Notes: generated by a model from the sequence alone, not told the origin. A DNA stretch of 64,000 nt from Undaria pinnatifida (GCA_012845835.1 JABAKD010000011.1:8804381-8868380), one strand, 5' to 3'. Positions 45,469 through 57,948 are shown, counted from the stretch's first letter. Program-made: numbers and translations.

Positions 45469-45517
45469 TGCTTATTTCTTACAAATCGACAGGCCGAAAG
45501 CTCGAGAGCGCGAGCTG

Positions 45518-45690
45518 GTGAAATTCGATGCGAATCGACGAGCAGCATACAAAAGCTGAAAAGCGGGAACGTTGAACACTCTCTTATGATATATGATACG
45601 CGATAACACGATGTCGAGCACCGAGGGGGGCGGGGGGCGGGGGGGGGGGGGAAGAAACCTGTGACCACGGCTTGTCGAGAAGGCCGCGGA
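45518..45690 (-). repeat. R7 repeat, reverse copy
   Basis: It contains AATTCGATGCGAATCGACGA, a G-rich run and AACCTGTGACCACGGCTTGT. Confidence 0.6.
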
Positions 45691-46067
45691 GGGCTGTGTA
45701 TGAGTCTTTCACATTGGCTTGGGTAAAACCTCTATGACGCAGACGAGTTTACTGATTCTCCGATAGCCCCTTCCCCCAAAACCGGCGATTTTCTTCATCG
45801 GGCGTTTGATGGCTGCTCGACACGAGCAAGAAGGACATTCTTGAGAAAAAAGTATCCATATATTTTCTTGTGTGCAAAGGTCTAACGATCGACGACGTCG
45901 GGGAGGGTGTCGAGGGACGCCGTATTTCAGGTGATACGGCCGGGAGCTGGTTTTGAAACCGACGATTTTGTTGAAGACGAGTTGGGGGGGGGGGCTACCT
46001 TGTAGAACGACTCAGTTGTGAGCTGGATAGTAAAATCTAGATGGTTAGTCTAAGGTAATACTCAGTA

Positions 46068-46350
46068 TATAATGAAAATTAAAACACACTCCAGCTGTGA
46101 GGTCGAATATTTTGTCGAAACTCATCTTTCTCTGCAAGCTGTGTGTGATACTCCGATCGCGCGTATTACGGGGTGTGTGTCCTCATTAAGGATATAGTCT
46201 AGGTCGGCGACTCCCCTTGGAACTACGGCTGTATGTAGCTATCGGGGTCAACAGGGTGATGTTAGTCAGTCACAGCTGTGGAAGGAAATGCATCAGTTTA
46301 TCAAGTGTATCCTGTAAGTCGTATAACCGGTGAGGGGAGTGCGTAGGTTT
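46068..46350 (-). repeat. R4 repeat
   Basis: A reverse copy with ACACACTCCAGCTGTGAGG, GATCGCGCGTATTACGGGG, GGTCGGCGACTCCCC and TATCCTGTAAGTCGTATAAC. Confidence 0.75.
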
Positions 46351-46619
46351 TAAGGAAGTACATTGGACTAGATTGCAACGCTCAGAGACGAGAGTGTACA
46401 ATCGCGTGCTCCGCATGCACTGTATGTGTGCAGTAGTAACGGCGTTCGTATTAGACTAGTCTAGACGTATTACGTATTATTGTAGGTTTTTTTTGTGCGT
46501 TCTTTATCGGGGTGCAAGATTTCTGCGCTGTCGCGCATCGCTTAGTGGAAGCGACCCCAAGACCATTGACTGGACAGTTGATGAAGGGTTGGCCGAACAT
46601 GAATGAATGTGATTTTTAG

Positions 46620-46871
46620 ACGCGTGCCATGATAGAGGTGAACCACTTTTTTTCTGAAGTTCCAGAAATTGGGAGCTTAAGACCTCTCCCAAAAGCTGAT
46701 TTTGGAGGAAAAAATGAAGCTGCCACCAGATGTAAAATTCCATCTGGCCTGAGTGCACAACAAGGATCATCATGCAAAAAAAGTGGTCAATTTCCAACGA
46801 ATTTGGGCTAACGAGCTCCGTGGTTCAGAAAAAAATATAGTAAAAAAATGCTACCTCCATCGTAGCATGAG
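46620..46871. mobile_element. MT1 element
   Basis: It begins ACGCGTGCCATGATAGAGGT, ends CTACCTCCATCGTAGCATGA, and contains the CTCCCAAAAGCTGATTTTGG block. Confidence 0.75.
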
Positions 46872-47689
46872 TCTTTACTGCTGGTGAAGAGTCTAGACTA
46901 CTCGTCATTTTGTAACTATCAGAGTGAAACGGACCTTAAATTGAGGAGGAGAATCCGAAGGGACGACGCGACCGCGGGTTCGACAACCTTTTTCTTCCAT
47001 CACGGTTGCGCGCTCGCGTGTATGCGTGGGTGCACAGGTTGCCAGGTAGTGTTTATTGCTCTGGTCGGGAGTGGGGAAGCGGGGGCATTGGGGGGGGGAT
47101 GGGGGGATGATTTGGGCTACAGTATGGATGGCTAGGAAGACAATGAGGTGATATCAGCTGCCTGGTACGAGGTGTTCATTACTCTGGCAGATTTTGATTT
47201 TAGGTGGAGCGTTTGAACACGTTTGTACAAGAGGGGTGTGGTATGCAACGTGTTATAGCTTCGTGGTGTGTTGTTGTACATGGATCGCACTATAGAGCAT
47301 TTTATTCGATAGGTGCAACCACGTAGTTGTCATGATTTTACCGTGCCAATATGGGGCTCTGACGTCGCCCATTTTAAGACAGAGATACATGTTTGCAATA
47401 TACGACAAGCGAGGTGATGTGGTCATGCAATGTCACCACCATTGAGCACGAGGCGGAGAAATGAAAATAGTCAGCGTTTTAGAGGATGGCTTGATGCACC
47501 CGCGCTCAATTACGTTACTTCGTTGGCACACTTCGTTTGCCACAGCATGGGAGGCGATCATGCAGACGTTAATATACAGTATTAAATACCGGTTCGTAGC
47601 CTCTTTATGTTCTTACTTCGTAGTACACACTCGATATCACGCGGCAAGGACCCAGGCCGGCTCGCGAACACGTGTGCCCCCCCTCGTGG
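46872..47689. other. Intergenic, nothing recognised
   Basis: No gene or repeat family member seen. Confidence 0.45.
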
Positions 47690-47960
47690 GATGGGCAGAG
47701 CGGCCCACATCAATGCCACGACTAATCGGCCACGGCCCGATCCAGCCCTTCAATGTCCAGTAGATGGGCCGCGACTCGGCCCGGCCGGTCAAAGTTTGAG
47801 ATGATGGGCGGCGGCGCGGCCCGTCCCGTCAATTTTTCAAATTATCGACCCAGCCCGCCCCGGCTTGGTCCGACCTATCACACCTTGGAATGTTCTCGGC
47901 CCGGCTCGGCTCGGTCAATGACAGTATTCAGATCGGCCCAGCCCGCGCCATCGGCCCACG
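47690..47960. repeat. GGCCC-rich minisatellite of about 40 bp
   Basis: Repeated CGGCCCGG..GTCAA units occur, such as ACTCGGCCCGGCCGGTCAAA and GCGCGGCCCGTCCCGTCAAT. A related inverted patch lies at about 49790-49925. Confidence 0.6.
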
Positions 47961-48600
47961 AAAAGCCCACGGAAAAACGACGTACAGAAGACAGAATATA
48001 TAACGGAGGAGTGGGGGCGATGTCGGCACAATCGACCTCGATAAACGCGGCAGAGTACAGATTCTACGGTTAGATAGACCTTACGAGAGTCATTGCACTG
48101 GCCGACCCACAACAACTATCCTGGGGACTTGTACAGCAGTTGCGTGGATTTCAGCATATCCGTGCTATTACCGGCGCTCCTGTATCAGCATTCATCTCGG
48201 CAGCACGTTCAATCGTAAGCGAAGCTTCTACGCGCGCAGCTGCTGCTGTGGGAAAGGATGTCCTCCGGTGAGATGGCTGCTTGTTGCCTAGTGCATACTG
48301 ATCTCGGTGCGTCGAGCAGTGGTTGGGGTTCAAAGTAAAGACACGTGCACACTTTTCTCCTCTCTCGCCGGTCTTGTCACTTCCTGCAACGAAAGCAGCA
48401 CCTGGCAGGAGGAGCTTTATTTGTGTGCGTCTCTGGAATCCGGCCGCAAATAAATCAGTGACGTGCACGCTTCGAACGGAATATGCCCTCTATTCTACGT
48501 CGAGGACAAGCTCGACGGCAGGATAAATACGACAAAGAGCAAGGAATCTACACTTTCACGGTTGTTTAGTGATCATTTCAATATCTTTCTGACCATCAAT

Positions 48601-48847
48601 GAGCCATCCCACGAAAGGGTTGCAGCAGAACGTCTCTGAGCTCCTTACATGAGGAACTCAATATCTCACGCGAAAAATGACTTCGAAGGCATTCGTTCGC
48701 GCAACCCGACCAAACTTCTATGCCTTAGTCCTACAACAATATGTATTCGTGAAATTACTTCATTGACCAGCAGTTCCTCACATGAGGAACTCAATCGCCC
48801 AGGGACTTTTTGGCGCAAAAAGTGCAACCCCTATCGTTGGATGACTC
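48601..48847. mobile_element. MT3 element
   Basis: It starts GAGCCATCCCACGAAAGGG and ends CAACCCCTATCGTTGGATGA. It has both TCCTTACATGAGGAACTC and GTTCCTCACATGAGGAAC. Confidence 0.8.
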
Positions 48848-48870
48848 CAATGCTGTATCTCCAATTTTTT

Positions 48871-49690
48871 CCTGCCCCCCCCCCCTCCCTCCGCCCTTTC
48901 CCCCCCCCGCTCTCTCTTGTTTAAACGCCCCACCTAAAAACGAAACCTGCCAGAGTAATAATCACTACCACGCAGTTGGTATAATCACATTATCTTTCTA
49001 GCAACCCATGCTAAAGCTCCAATTCACCCCCCCCCCACCCACCCACCCCAACGCCCCAGATCCTTCCCCAACACCCGCACCTTCGCCTAGACCTAGCACC
49101 ACGTGTATAGCAAACCCCTACACATCTATGCGACATAAAGCTGTTGGAAATCCCTTTCCCTCTCGCCCCCCACCCCTTCGAACACTCCGCCTTCTCCTCA
49201 CCGGCTATACGACTTACAGCATATACATATGATAAACGGATGCATTCCTTCCACAACCGTCAGACTTGGTCCCTTGAAGGATTTATAGCTTCCGTGCACA
49301 TATTGAGTTGCCCCGCCCGTCCCCCCCCCCGCTCCCTCTTGTTCAAACCCAGGACCCCACGCCCTTAAAAATTCCGCACTCCCCTCACCGGTTACACGAC
49401 TTACAGGATACACTTGATACACTGATGCGTTTCCTTCCAGAGCTGTCATATTTTGTCCCCTCAAAAACGGGTTTTATGGTTTCCGCGCACAGACTGACTA
49501 ACATCACCCTGTTGACCGTGGTACAAGCTACACTGTAGTTTCAAGGGGAGTCGCCGACCTATATCCTTAATGAGGACACACAACCAGTAATACGCGCGAT
49601 CGGAGTATCACACACAGCTTGCAAAGGTGAGTTTCGAAGGCATCTTCTCGATCTCAAAGCTGGAGTGTATTTTATTTTTATAATATCGCT
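48871..49690 (+). repeat. R4 repeat, longest copy
   Basis: Poly-C/CCCTCC tracts alternate with TACGACTTACAG modules. The repeat finishes with the conserved GGGGAGTCGCCGACCTATAT to CTGGAGTGTATTTT end. Confidence 0.8.
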
Positions 49691-50059
49691 GTGTAGTCTA
49701 TGGTACATAGTCAGCTGAAAAAATTAAACGAAAAAAGTCAAATGTCATGGTGCACCTTGTAGTACACGGGGGAACACGTGAGCCGGCTCTCCAAATCCAC
49801 GGGCCGGCCGTCAAGAGCAAGCCTAAAGAGATGAAGGGCCGCCCCTTGTAGAGCCCGTGAGTCAAAGGCCTCGAGCTGCGAATGTTATGGGCCGAGCCGG
49901 GCCGGGCCATGAAAAGCCCGGCTTTTCCCCTTACCGTCATGACCGGCAAGCATCACATTTCCATATACCAGGTATGAAAGATGCTCTTCACTTTTCACAC
50001 GCCAGGCAGGTAGCGTAGCCAGCACGAAGAACAAGCCTGCAAAGCTGCGAAGAGATCCA

Positions 50060-50336
50060 GGCGAAGGTAGGGGGGATTCTGATACCCCTGTTTTGCACCA
50101 ATGAATTTTGAGCTATCATATTAGTCTATACTATCATACCATACTCGCACTAGTGACTCTGTACCTCACGGACGCGAAAAGACTCTACGCGATATGACTG
50201 ACGCAGCGTGGCTAACTATTGCATTGCGGATTCTTGCCGCTAGGTTAATGATGGTTCCCGACAAGCTTAAGACGGCAAAGGAACGGGGTGTCACTCGCGC
50301 GAGTGACTCCGAGCCACTGAAGAAAAATGCCCCAAA
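50060..50336. mobile_element. MT2 element, opposite orientation
   Basis: It contains CACTAGTGACTCTGTACCTC and GTCACTCGCGCGAGTGACTC in reverse order relative to other copies. The GCGAAGGTAGGGGG end is recognisable. Confidence 0.7.
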
Positions 50337-51611
50337 AAAAACACAAACAATATAAGATGAGCATAACCCATTTATAGTAGCATTTGCAGACCAAAATGAC
50401 ACCTCAATAGGTCGTGATTACAGCTTCAATAGGCGCGGTGAGCACATGAGCGTATCAGGGCAGACGGCTCAGAGGATCCCCCTGCGGCTGCTTACTACTG
50501 GCAGAAGGACTGGCTCATCAACAGACGAGACTTTCGGAGTTCAACGGAGACCGAGGTGAGAACATCAGGGTCAAAATCGGCTTAGCAAGAACATCAAGAG
50601 CGCCCTTCGTCTAGCTACAGCAAAGACAAACGTGTGGCCGAAACCAGCATGTGCGCCGCATACGAGACAGCATCTGCATCATCAATCGATCCATCACCGG
50701 TTCGAGGCGCTAGTATTTCTGTTTGCATATCGTCAGAACTGGTCGCGGTTGCGATGCGGCTATGTTTCTGGCAATTTTTTGGGAGCAGCGTGAAGTCCGA
50801 AACAAACAAGCACCACAACGTCGTGGCTGAAGCTTGTCCCAGCACTTACGCGCTCTACAGCTCTAAAGGGGCTCACGAAGGTGTGCAAGCACGCATTGAG
50901 TACAACTAATCATAAGAGAACGCGCAAAAGAAAGTTGCGCGAACCAAATACGAGATGAAAAGTTCCGTGAAGTGGATCTGTCTGTACAATTGCAACACGC
51001 TCGGACCATGTGGGGCAAATCAGAGCCCGAAGATTGCGGCATGTAGTATATGAGAACGTAGCAAGTGTCATAGAGTACGCGACGAGTTCTTCGCAACATA
51101 TAGAACACCACGAACAACAAAATTTGCGACGGTGGCCGGGAGAGGCACCCGCGGTTTGACGGCAAGCGCGAGCACGCTTCTCGCGACTGGAAAACACACA
51201 AGTCAAGATCCACCTCAACGCCCACACCCTCCTATATATCGTATTCACAGGCCAGGAAAACCCTAACACTCAGCAGTCGAAATCAACCTCGCCAGGTAGC
51301 TGTTAGCTGTCCAGCAGCACCAACCTCAACTCTGCCCTCTTCCTAAGTGGAAACGGGAGAGTAACATCATGGCAGTTTTACGACGAACTTCGGGCAGTCG
51401 ACCGGAAGACAAGAAGCTTGGATTTCGGTCGCTCGAGGGGAAGTATGATCTCGTCAGCAACATCGCTCGCGAGGCCAGAAGCGATGCCCCGATGATTTGA
51501 CCTCATTTTGCCGGAGAGTTTGCGACGCTTGCGCTGTTTGGACAGACACCGAGCGGGCGGGAAGCCATTGGAGGCGGACAAGAAGGTGGCGTTTTCGATG
51601 ATAGTGAAATC
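50337..51611. other. Intergenic, nothing recognised
   Basis: Only short overlapping ORFs, none recognisable. Confidence 0.4.
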
Positions 51612-51874
51612 GACCCATCTCACGGCAGGGGTGCACAGCATCAGTCCCTGAGCTCCTCACGTGAGGATATCTGTCAATATCTCACCCGATACTACATGAC
51701 TTCGAAGGCATTCGTTCGCACAACCCGACCAAGCTTATATATGCCTTGGTATTGGGAGTAATATGTTCTCGTGAAATTTCTACACTAACCGGTAGTTCCT
51801 CACATGAGGAGCTCAATTGGCCAGGGACGTTTTGCCGCAATCATACAACTGCAGCACCCACCGTGGGATGAGTC
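51612..51874. mobile_element. MT3 element
   Basis: It starts GACCCATCTCACGGCAGGGG and ends GCACCCACCGTGGGATGAGT. GTTCCTCACATGAGGAGC is present. Confidence 0.75.
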
Positions 51875-52254
51875 TATCCATAAACAATGGGACTGCCGGA
51901 GGAAGATCCTTCAATGGGAGCGCCGACCCGGACATGGGAGTCGGCAGAAGCGCCACGCCTTCAGCCCAGCCTCACATTCTTCAGGCTACAACTAACACTG
52001 CTTCGACTTCGACTACTGCAGCTACCTCGTCTTGTACATTGTATTGCAGATCCGTTTTTTTCTCATCGGTTGCTCGTCCAATACAGTGCCGTCATCACCT
52101 AGCCGTCCAACGTCTCAACGACCGCCAGAAAAAAGCGGCTCGGGCGGATGAATATGCGGAGCAACCACATCTGACAATATCGTCATCATCATCATCATCA
52201 CCGTCTCCGGAAGGCATCAAACGATGGCAGCGACTGATGCACCCCCACGAATAG
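51868..52254 (+). CDS. Weak candidate ORF, 128 codons
   Basis: It opens with MSLSINNGTAGGRSFNG at the edge of an MT3 element. A Ser/Thr/Ala-rich stretch, a charged RQKKAARADEYAEQP segment and a poly-Ser run precede SPEGIKRWQRLMHPHE. No family was recognised, and composition is the only support. Confidence 0.22.
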   Translation: MSLSINNGTAGGRSFNGSADPDMGVGRSATPSAQPHILQATTNTASTSTTAATSSCTLYCRSVFFSSVARPIQCRHHLAVQRLNDRQKKAARADEYAEQPHLTISSSSSSSPSPEGIKRWQRLMHPHE

Positions 52255-52272
52255 AGGAGTACGGCAGAGCTT

Positions 52273-52608
52273 TCACAGCAGCGACACATCGGTTTCATTT
52301 TGGCTACCATCAATCGCATCAACACTATCGCCTTCACCAAAGGCACCAGCTTCATCTGCTTCATCGTCACTGTCTGCAAGGCAGTCGTGGAAGCGATTGA
52401 TAGTATGCGGGATGCTGTGAGTCGCGTGCGCATGAATGTCATCTTCGAGAAGCTGATCGATCTGTTTTTGAGTTCCGAGCAATACATGATACGAAGTACC
52501 GTTTAAACCTTTGCATTTATTTGACATCTGTTTTGACGTTCCGAGCAATACATTGATAGTCCAAACCTTTTGCGTTTGGCGGCAAATTGCACTCGTTACA
52601 ACGTACAA
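52273..52608 (-). CDS. Weak candidate ORF or exon, 111 codons
   Basis: The C-terminal half reads QIDQLLEDDIHAHATHSIPH and then a strongly acidic tail with LADSDDEADEAGAFGEGD. A short internal duplication (VLLGTSKQ and VLLGTQKQ) reflects a nucleotide repeat. It converges on the plus-strand ORF ending at 52254. The product is unknown, and it might be a transposon protein end. Confidence 0.22.
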   Translation of the reverse strand: MYVVTSAICRQTQKVWTINVLLGTSKQMSNKCKGLNGTSYHVLLGTQKQIDQLLEDDIHAHATHSIPHTINRFHDCLADSDDEADEAGAFGEGDSVDAIDGSQNETDVSLL

Positions 52609-54567
52609 CGTGGTATCTCTAAGCCAATGATGCTGTTCGACTGAGGATTTTGGGGTTCAGAGTAACTTGACAGCATGTGGAAACATGCGCGTCCGACTGA
52701 GTTTACAAGCTCATCAACCCAAGAGGACACCGCTTGCAACGGCACCGCTTGCAACGGCGTTCTCTGTACAAGGTGTTTAGTCACGCGGGGGCTGCGTTCT
52801 GTCTTTTTCACGTGTCAAAAGTACAAGAGGGCACCGGTTTCAACGCCGTTCCACTCCACAATATTTAGCGTGGAGAGTAACCCAGTAAAGGGTTTCCGAG
52901 AAACGCTGGAAATTAATACTGTTTGAGACATGGCCAATATTTTGATATGCGACTTGAATTGAGAGAGGGGCGAAGAAATAGTCGAAGTCACCCTATTATC
53001 GCCATCGCTGACGCTGTTCAGCAGCAATAATGCCAAAGAGCAACGTATCTATAGACTAGTCAATGCTCAGCAGCATGGAGTACTGCTGATGAACACGCGA
53101 AACCACCAAGACAGCCGCGAGCATTATGCGATCGATCGGCCTACGTATTGCGCTCAAGTAAGACGACCTCATCGATAGTCATCAATAGTCAGGATGAGTG
53201 ATAGTGGAGTACAAACACAAACAACACGCACTGACCAAACCTCCACGAACGAACACATCAAGGAGCATTGCTGTGGGTCGACAAGTACAATGGCCCATAG
53301 AGCACACACATCAGTAGAGCGGGCATTCTGCTGAGTTAGTCTACGTCGGTTTTGTATCCGTATCTCACACTCCTCCGTTTCTTCTTTCTCGCTCTTGTCG
53401 GTTCCGTTGCCCTTACGGCCCACCAGAGGAGGAGGTTTTCAACATGATGAGATGCCTTCCTCTCTTCCCAAACGCCAGCCAGGTACACCAGTAGTAGTAG
53501 TAGTCTATCCACTGCCAGTTCAAGCTTATGCCTCTGCCAAGGGTGTGCTGCACCAACACGATATAATACGCACACGCGACGCATCACGTCTCTCTGCGAG
53601 CGGAAACCGTTTCCAAGACCTCAGATGAAACAACAGGAGTGGGTACTCGTAGCGCTCGCTTTTTTTATGGGGTTAACTACTTTCACCTAAGAATGCATGT
53701 TGTTAACTCAAACCGTTACAACCGACATTGAACACTTCTGACTTTGGACCCTCACCGACAGAAAAAGTGAAAGAATGAAATGGTCAGGCAAGGTCAGGGG
53801 TAGCGTTGCTCGGGGTTTGTCGAAGTTCAGCCGCATACAAGACGTTGATGTCTTAAACAACACCCGAGCAACCTGCTTGCTCCGGGGGGAGGGGTTTAGA
53901 AAATAGCTCCCAACCCCGAGCAACAAACTGCAATCGGCCATCATCAGGGAACAACAACAGAGCACACACGGTATTAGGTTGCCTGCACCACTACAGAAAC
54001 GAACTCTGAGTCGCCGATAATGCGTAGCATGGCAGGTCCTCGAACCAGGAGTGATTTTGTGACGACGCTGTGGGGACGAAATCAGTAGCAGTGTGGTGGT
54101 GGGGGTACTCGTAGCTGTTGTGTTCCCAACGCAACCCAACGCAAATAGCAAAAGCAAGCAACGCCACCTCGAGCTGAGTGACGGCAAGGAGGACGGTGAC
54201 GATACCTGGCCGTGGTGGCATTGGGGTTAGAGAGGCGGAGGGAGCAGGTCGCGGCGAAAGGTGGTGGAGCGCCGTGTGTGGTAGACCGGCAGGAAGCTCG
54301 AAGCTCGTTGCATGTCAATCGCAGGTCGTGCGTTTTGAGCTCTCTGTAGACTGCTGTTGTGGAGCACGGCGAAGAGCTCCTGGTGGTGGAGCATTTTTTT
54401 GTTTTTCATATTTTCAAAAATAAAATCCTGGAAGCACGCGCGGGCCATGAGCAACAACCGCCCCTTAGCATTTTCACATTTTTTCTTCCTCTTTTTCCGA
54501 AACTCTGTATAAAATATGTTGCGCATATATATCACGTTGTAGTACCTTTGTTTTTCCCTCTCTGACG
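52609..54567. other. Intergenic with minor duplications
   Basis: A short tandem (CACCGCTTGCAACGG) lies at 52727-52758. A related stretch (GGGCACCGGTTTCAACG) lies at 52830. No gene was recognised. Confidence 0.4.
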
Positions 54568-54864
54568 CAGGTTACTGTACGAAAGGCGGTCACTCTTTAG
54601 TGGGGCCTATTTTGCAGTAGTAAGTGGCTGGGGGTCACTCGCGCGAGTGACACCACCTGGGCTTTCCATTTTGCGACCCTGGGCTTTCGCTATGGCTGTT
54701 CTAATTTTGCCATGTGAATCCGCAATGGATTAGTGAGCTATGCGGTGACAAAAAAACACACGCCAAAGTACTATTGGCCGTGATGCACAGAGTCAGTCGT
54801 GCGAGTGGCTCAAACCCGGCAGCGGAAATGGGGCTACCTCCACCACCACACACAGCGTTGGTCC
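54568..54864. mobile_element. MT2 element with weak ends
   Basis: It contains GGTCACTCGCGCGAGTGACA, TTTTGCCATGTGAATCCGCA and GCACAGAGTCAGTCGTGCG. The terminal repeats are degraded. Confidence 0.65.
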
Positions 54865-55139
54865 TCTCTGTTATTCTTGTTATTCTGCTGGATCCCTCTA
54901 CCGAGCCGGGTGTTGCAGCGATGCCGGCCCCGTCTCCTGCCGAGTTCCGGGGTGTTATAGGAGGTAACCGGTGGCCTCGCCCCGGTGGTGTATCAGGTTA
55001 TCCTCGAGCCTGGTATAGGTCAGTTTCGTGAGTTCGAGCCCCGCCGAGTGCATGCTTGTTGAGTATTAATTCGTTGGGACTCTTTTTCTTGTGCATAAAT
55101 TGACTTGCGCAAAGCGCAAGAGCTTAAGTTAGCAACACC

Positions 55140-55256
55140 CGATGAAAAATCGACGAGCAGTGGGATTGCTGGACCCTATGCGCAATAAAATTGAAGGCAA
55201 GAACCGGGGGGGAAGAAGAGACGAGACCCGTGACCACGGCTTGTCCAGAAGCTGGA
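55140..55256 (-). repeat. R7 repeat, reverse copy
   Basis: It contains AAATCGACGAGCAGTGGG, GCGCAATAAAATTGAAGG and CCCGTGACCACGGCTTGTCC. Confidence 0.6.
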
Positions 55257-55719
55257 GAGTAGAAGTGTGAGAAAAAAAAACAAAAAAACCAAGGAGGTGT
55301 GTTGTGACTTGTGTTTTTGCGATGACGCCATATAGGACTCGCGCGCTGGTAGACAGTCGAAACTACCGCCAATTGGTTGGGAGCTGGTGGATGACATGGT
55401 TCGCCGTTTCGCACGTAACACACATCGGAGAACTTCTACCGGTCTCGATCTTCGGCTCAACTCTCCGGCTGCACCCACAGAAGTCAAACGGGCCACCAGC
55501 ACTAATATTGACGAAGTTTTGGCGGGCGTGTTCATCAGCCATTCGTGTCCCCTCGAAAGATGTTTTTGTGATGCTGCGTGTAGCCGTAGAAGCAACGGAG
55601 GATAGAAACCTTTGACAGAAACCCCATCCGAACAACAATTGATATAGGAAGAACCGGGAGACAGGTTCGATCGCGCGTTGTCCTGCCGTAGACGCGTGGT
55701 AAGTGCTTTACGACAACGG

Positions 55720-55795
55720 CAACACATTTTCGGCCGAAAAGTTTTGTGAATAACGGGTCTCCTTATCAGCCCAAAATCGCCGGACTACAATTGAT
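55720..55795. mobile_element. MT1 fragment
   Basis: It contains only the GAAAAGTTTTGTGAATAACGG through CCCAAAATCGCCGG portion of MT1. Confidence 0.45.
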
Positions 55796-56149
55796 TCTTG
55801 TTTTCCCAAACGAAGTAGGTGGGATTATTCATTGGGGTTGCACGTACTTTCCCTTCGCTTTCTGCCAACTTTAGTTTGGCGACGTTGTGTTTAAAGTTTT
55901 CTATTATTAGGGTAGGGTAGACTACTACTAAAATAAGAATAAGTAAGTGAGGAAATGAGGGGAAAAAATATGACGTGTACCCCAACCGCACGAATAATAG
56001 TAGCATTTAATAGTAGTACCACGCGTCCTGAACCATTTTATTATTCAAAAACAAAATGTATCACCGTCAGATAGATGTAGATAGCTGCGTGCGAGTTCGG
56101 CAACTTTTATTTACGGTAAGCCAATAGAGGGTATATATATTACGTAGTC

Positions 56150-56212
56150 CGTTTGACCACTTGCGGAAGGTAATTGCCTACCCAAAGTAAGCCTCTCGCA
56201 ACACTCTTCCCC
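56150..56212. repeat. R6 short repeat
   Basis: It contains GTTTGACCACTTGCGGAAGG followed by CTACCCAAAGTAAGCC. Confidence 0.65.
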
Positions 56213-56437
56213 CTGCCAGGTAGCAAAGTCGGCCGGATACATGGGCGGGCGTGTCAATATCCACCGACGACGCGGTTCCATTTCCTGGGATACCGGGGAG
56301 AGAGTTTGCCAAGCTCGACATGTATGTGGTCAACGTCGCACAAGTTTATTATCGTTGATGGATGGTGGGATTAGAACCCACGACCCAAAAACCCACGGAC
56401 TGTCGACGACGCCATTCGTTAAGAAATTAGAGGGTAT

Positions 56438-56500
56438 TAGCCCGTTTGACCACTTCCATAAGGTTAACCAATTGCTAACCCGAGCTAACCCTTATAGCAG
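56438..56500. repeat. R6 short repeat with tRNA-like flank
   Basis: It contains GTTTGACCACTTCCATAAGG and AACCAATTGCTAACCC. Just to its left, 56360-56380 on the minus strand holds a perfect T-arm-like stem-loop (GTGGG TTCTAAT CCCAC) resembling a B box. Confidence 0.6.
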
Positions 56501-57686
56501 TTTATTGTCAAGCTGTATGATACACCGGCCGCCCGCTTTTAGTTAGCTTTAGTTAGCTAGCACAAGCTGTCATGATTCAACATTTTTGGGGGCATATGAT
56601 ATTGTAAGAGAAGTGGTCAAAATCGGGTATATACCCCGGTGCATTTGTGGACAAAATCTTGTATCTTACTAATATTTCAGCGTTCGCCACGCCGCCAAGA
56701 CGCCATCTGATTGGCCAACGCCGGCCTCCACCCGACGGTGGCCACATTTCCGCCGGGTAGAGACCCGTTTTGGCTACTCAACCCGGAAAAGGCACCCGAT
56801 CAATCTACTCCCCTACCCTATAACATCCGGGCTGTTCGACCACGTCGGCGCAATCGCCCACCACGGACTATACATCTGAGTTCCACCGGACTCCATCCGT
56901 CTCTAATCGACAAAGACGCAAAAGAACCATGTGCTTGATATCCATGATTCTCCCGACCTCTCTCTCTCCCTCCACCTCAAAAACGCCACCTCACAACTGG
57001 GATCTCTCTCTCCTTCGACCCAAAAGCCATCTCAGTACAGCACCACTAGAGACAACCATGAGCGACGCTACGACCCTGCTCTCTAAGAAGATGATGTGAT
57101 TTCCAACGCTGAAGACCCTGCGGAAGACCGTGAGCCCATCACTGGGGAGAATTTGCTCGTCGTGAAGGAGAGGCAGGGGTCGAGAGAGTGAAATCATGGA
57201 CGTCAACAGATTGTTTTTGTGAGTCTTTGCCGGTAACAGAGAGGTGAAGTCCATTGTAACTCAGATGGTGCGTGGTGGGCCACTGGGCCATTGTCGTCGA
57301 ACAGCCCAGCCATTATCGGGTAGGGGGACATAATAACTGGGTACCTAATGCGGGTTGAGTAGTCATATGTGTATGGGTCTACCCCCCGAAAATGTGGCCA
57401 TAGTCGGGTGGAGGCCAGCGTGGCCAAGGCGTCCCGGGGGAGTGGCGAACACTGAAATTGAAAGGTACCCGATTTTGTTCACAAATGAACCGGGCATACC
57501 CGACCTTGGCCTCAGCTCGTAAAACGAAGCCGAGAACATTTTTTTGTCGGCAGCGCCCGACAAATAAATTTTCGGGCATTGAAAAACTGATGCACCTCTC
57601 CAAACTCTGTACACAATGGAAAGGCCCGGAAGTGCATAGGAAGGTACACGCGACCATCGTGTATCCTTGATAGGGACCGATCTTCG
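56501..57686. other. Intergenic, nothing recognised
   Basis: ORFs overlap on both strands without any familiar motif. Confidence 0.4.
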
Positions 57687-57948
57687 AGGCGTGCTACGAT
57701 AGAGGTGAGATACCATTTTTTTCTGATGCTCGCCACAACTTCGGAGCATAAGACCTCCCCCAAAAACTGATTTTTTTGGAGGAAAAATAAGACTGGAGTA
57801 CATAGTCGGATGAATAATCCGACGGCCGAGGTACGCGACGAGAGTCGACCCAAAAAAGATGTCCTATTTCCGACGATTTTGGGCTAAGGGGCCCCGTCGT
57901 TCAGAAAACGCTTCAGACAAAAAGAGCTACCTCTGTCGTAGCCCGTGT
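57687..57948. mobile_element. MT1 element
   Basis: It begins GCGTGCTACGATAGAGGTG, ends CTACCTCTGTCGTAGC, and contains TTCCGACGATTTTGGGCTAA. Confidence 0.75.

Noticed and set aside
53708-54187. 159-codon minus-strand ORF with a leader-like start
   Set aside because: It opens with TTG, not ATG, and no acceptor/donor arrangement or motif supports it.
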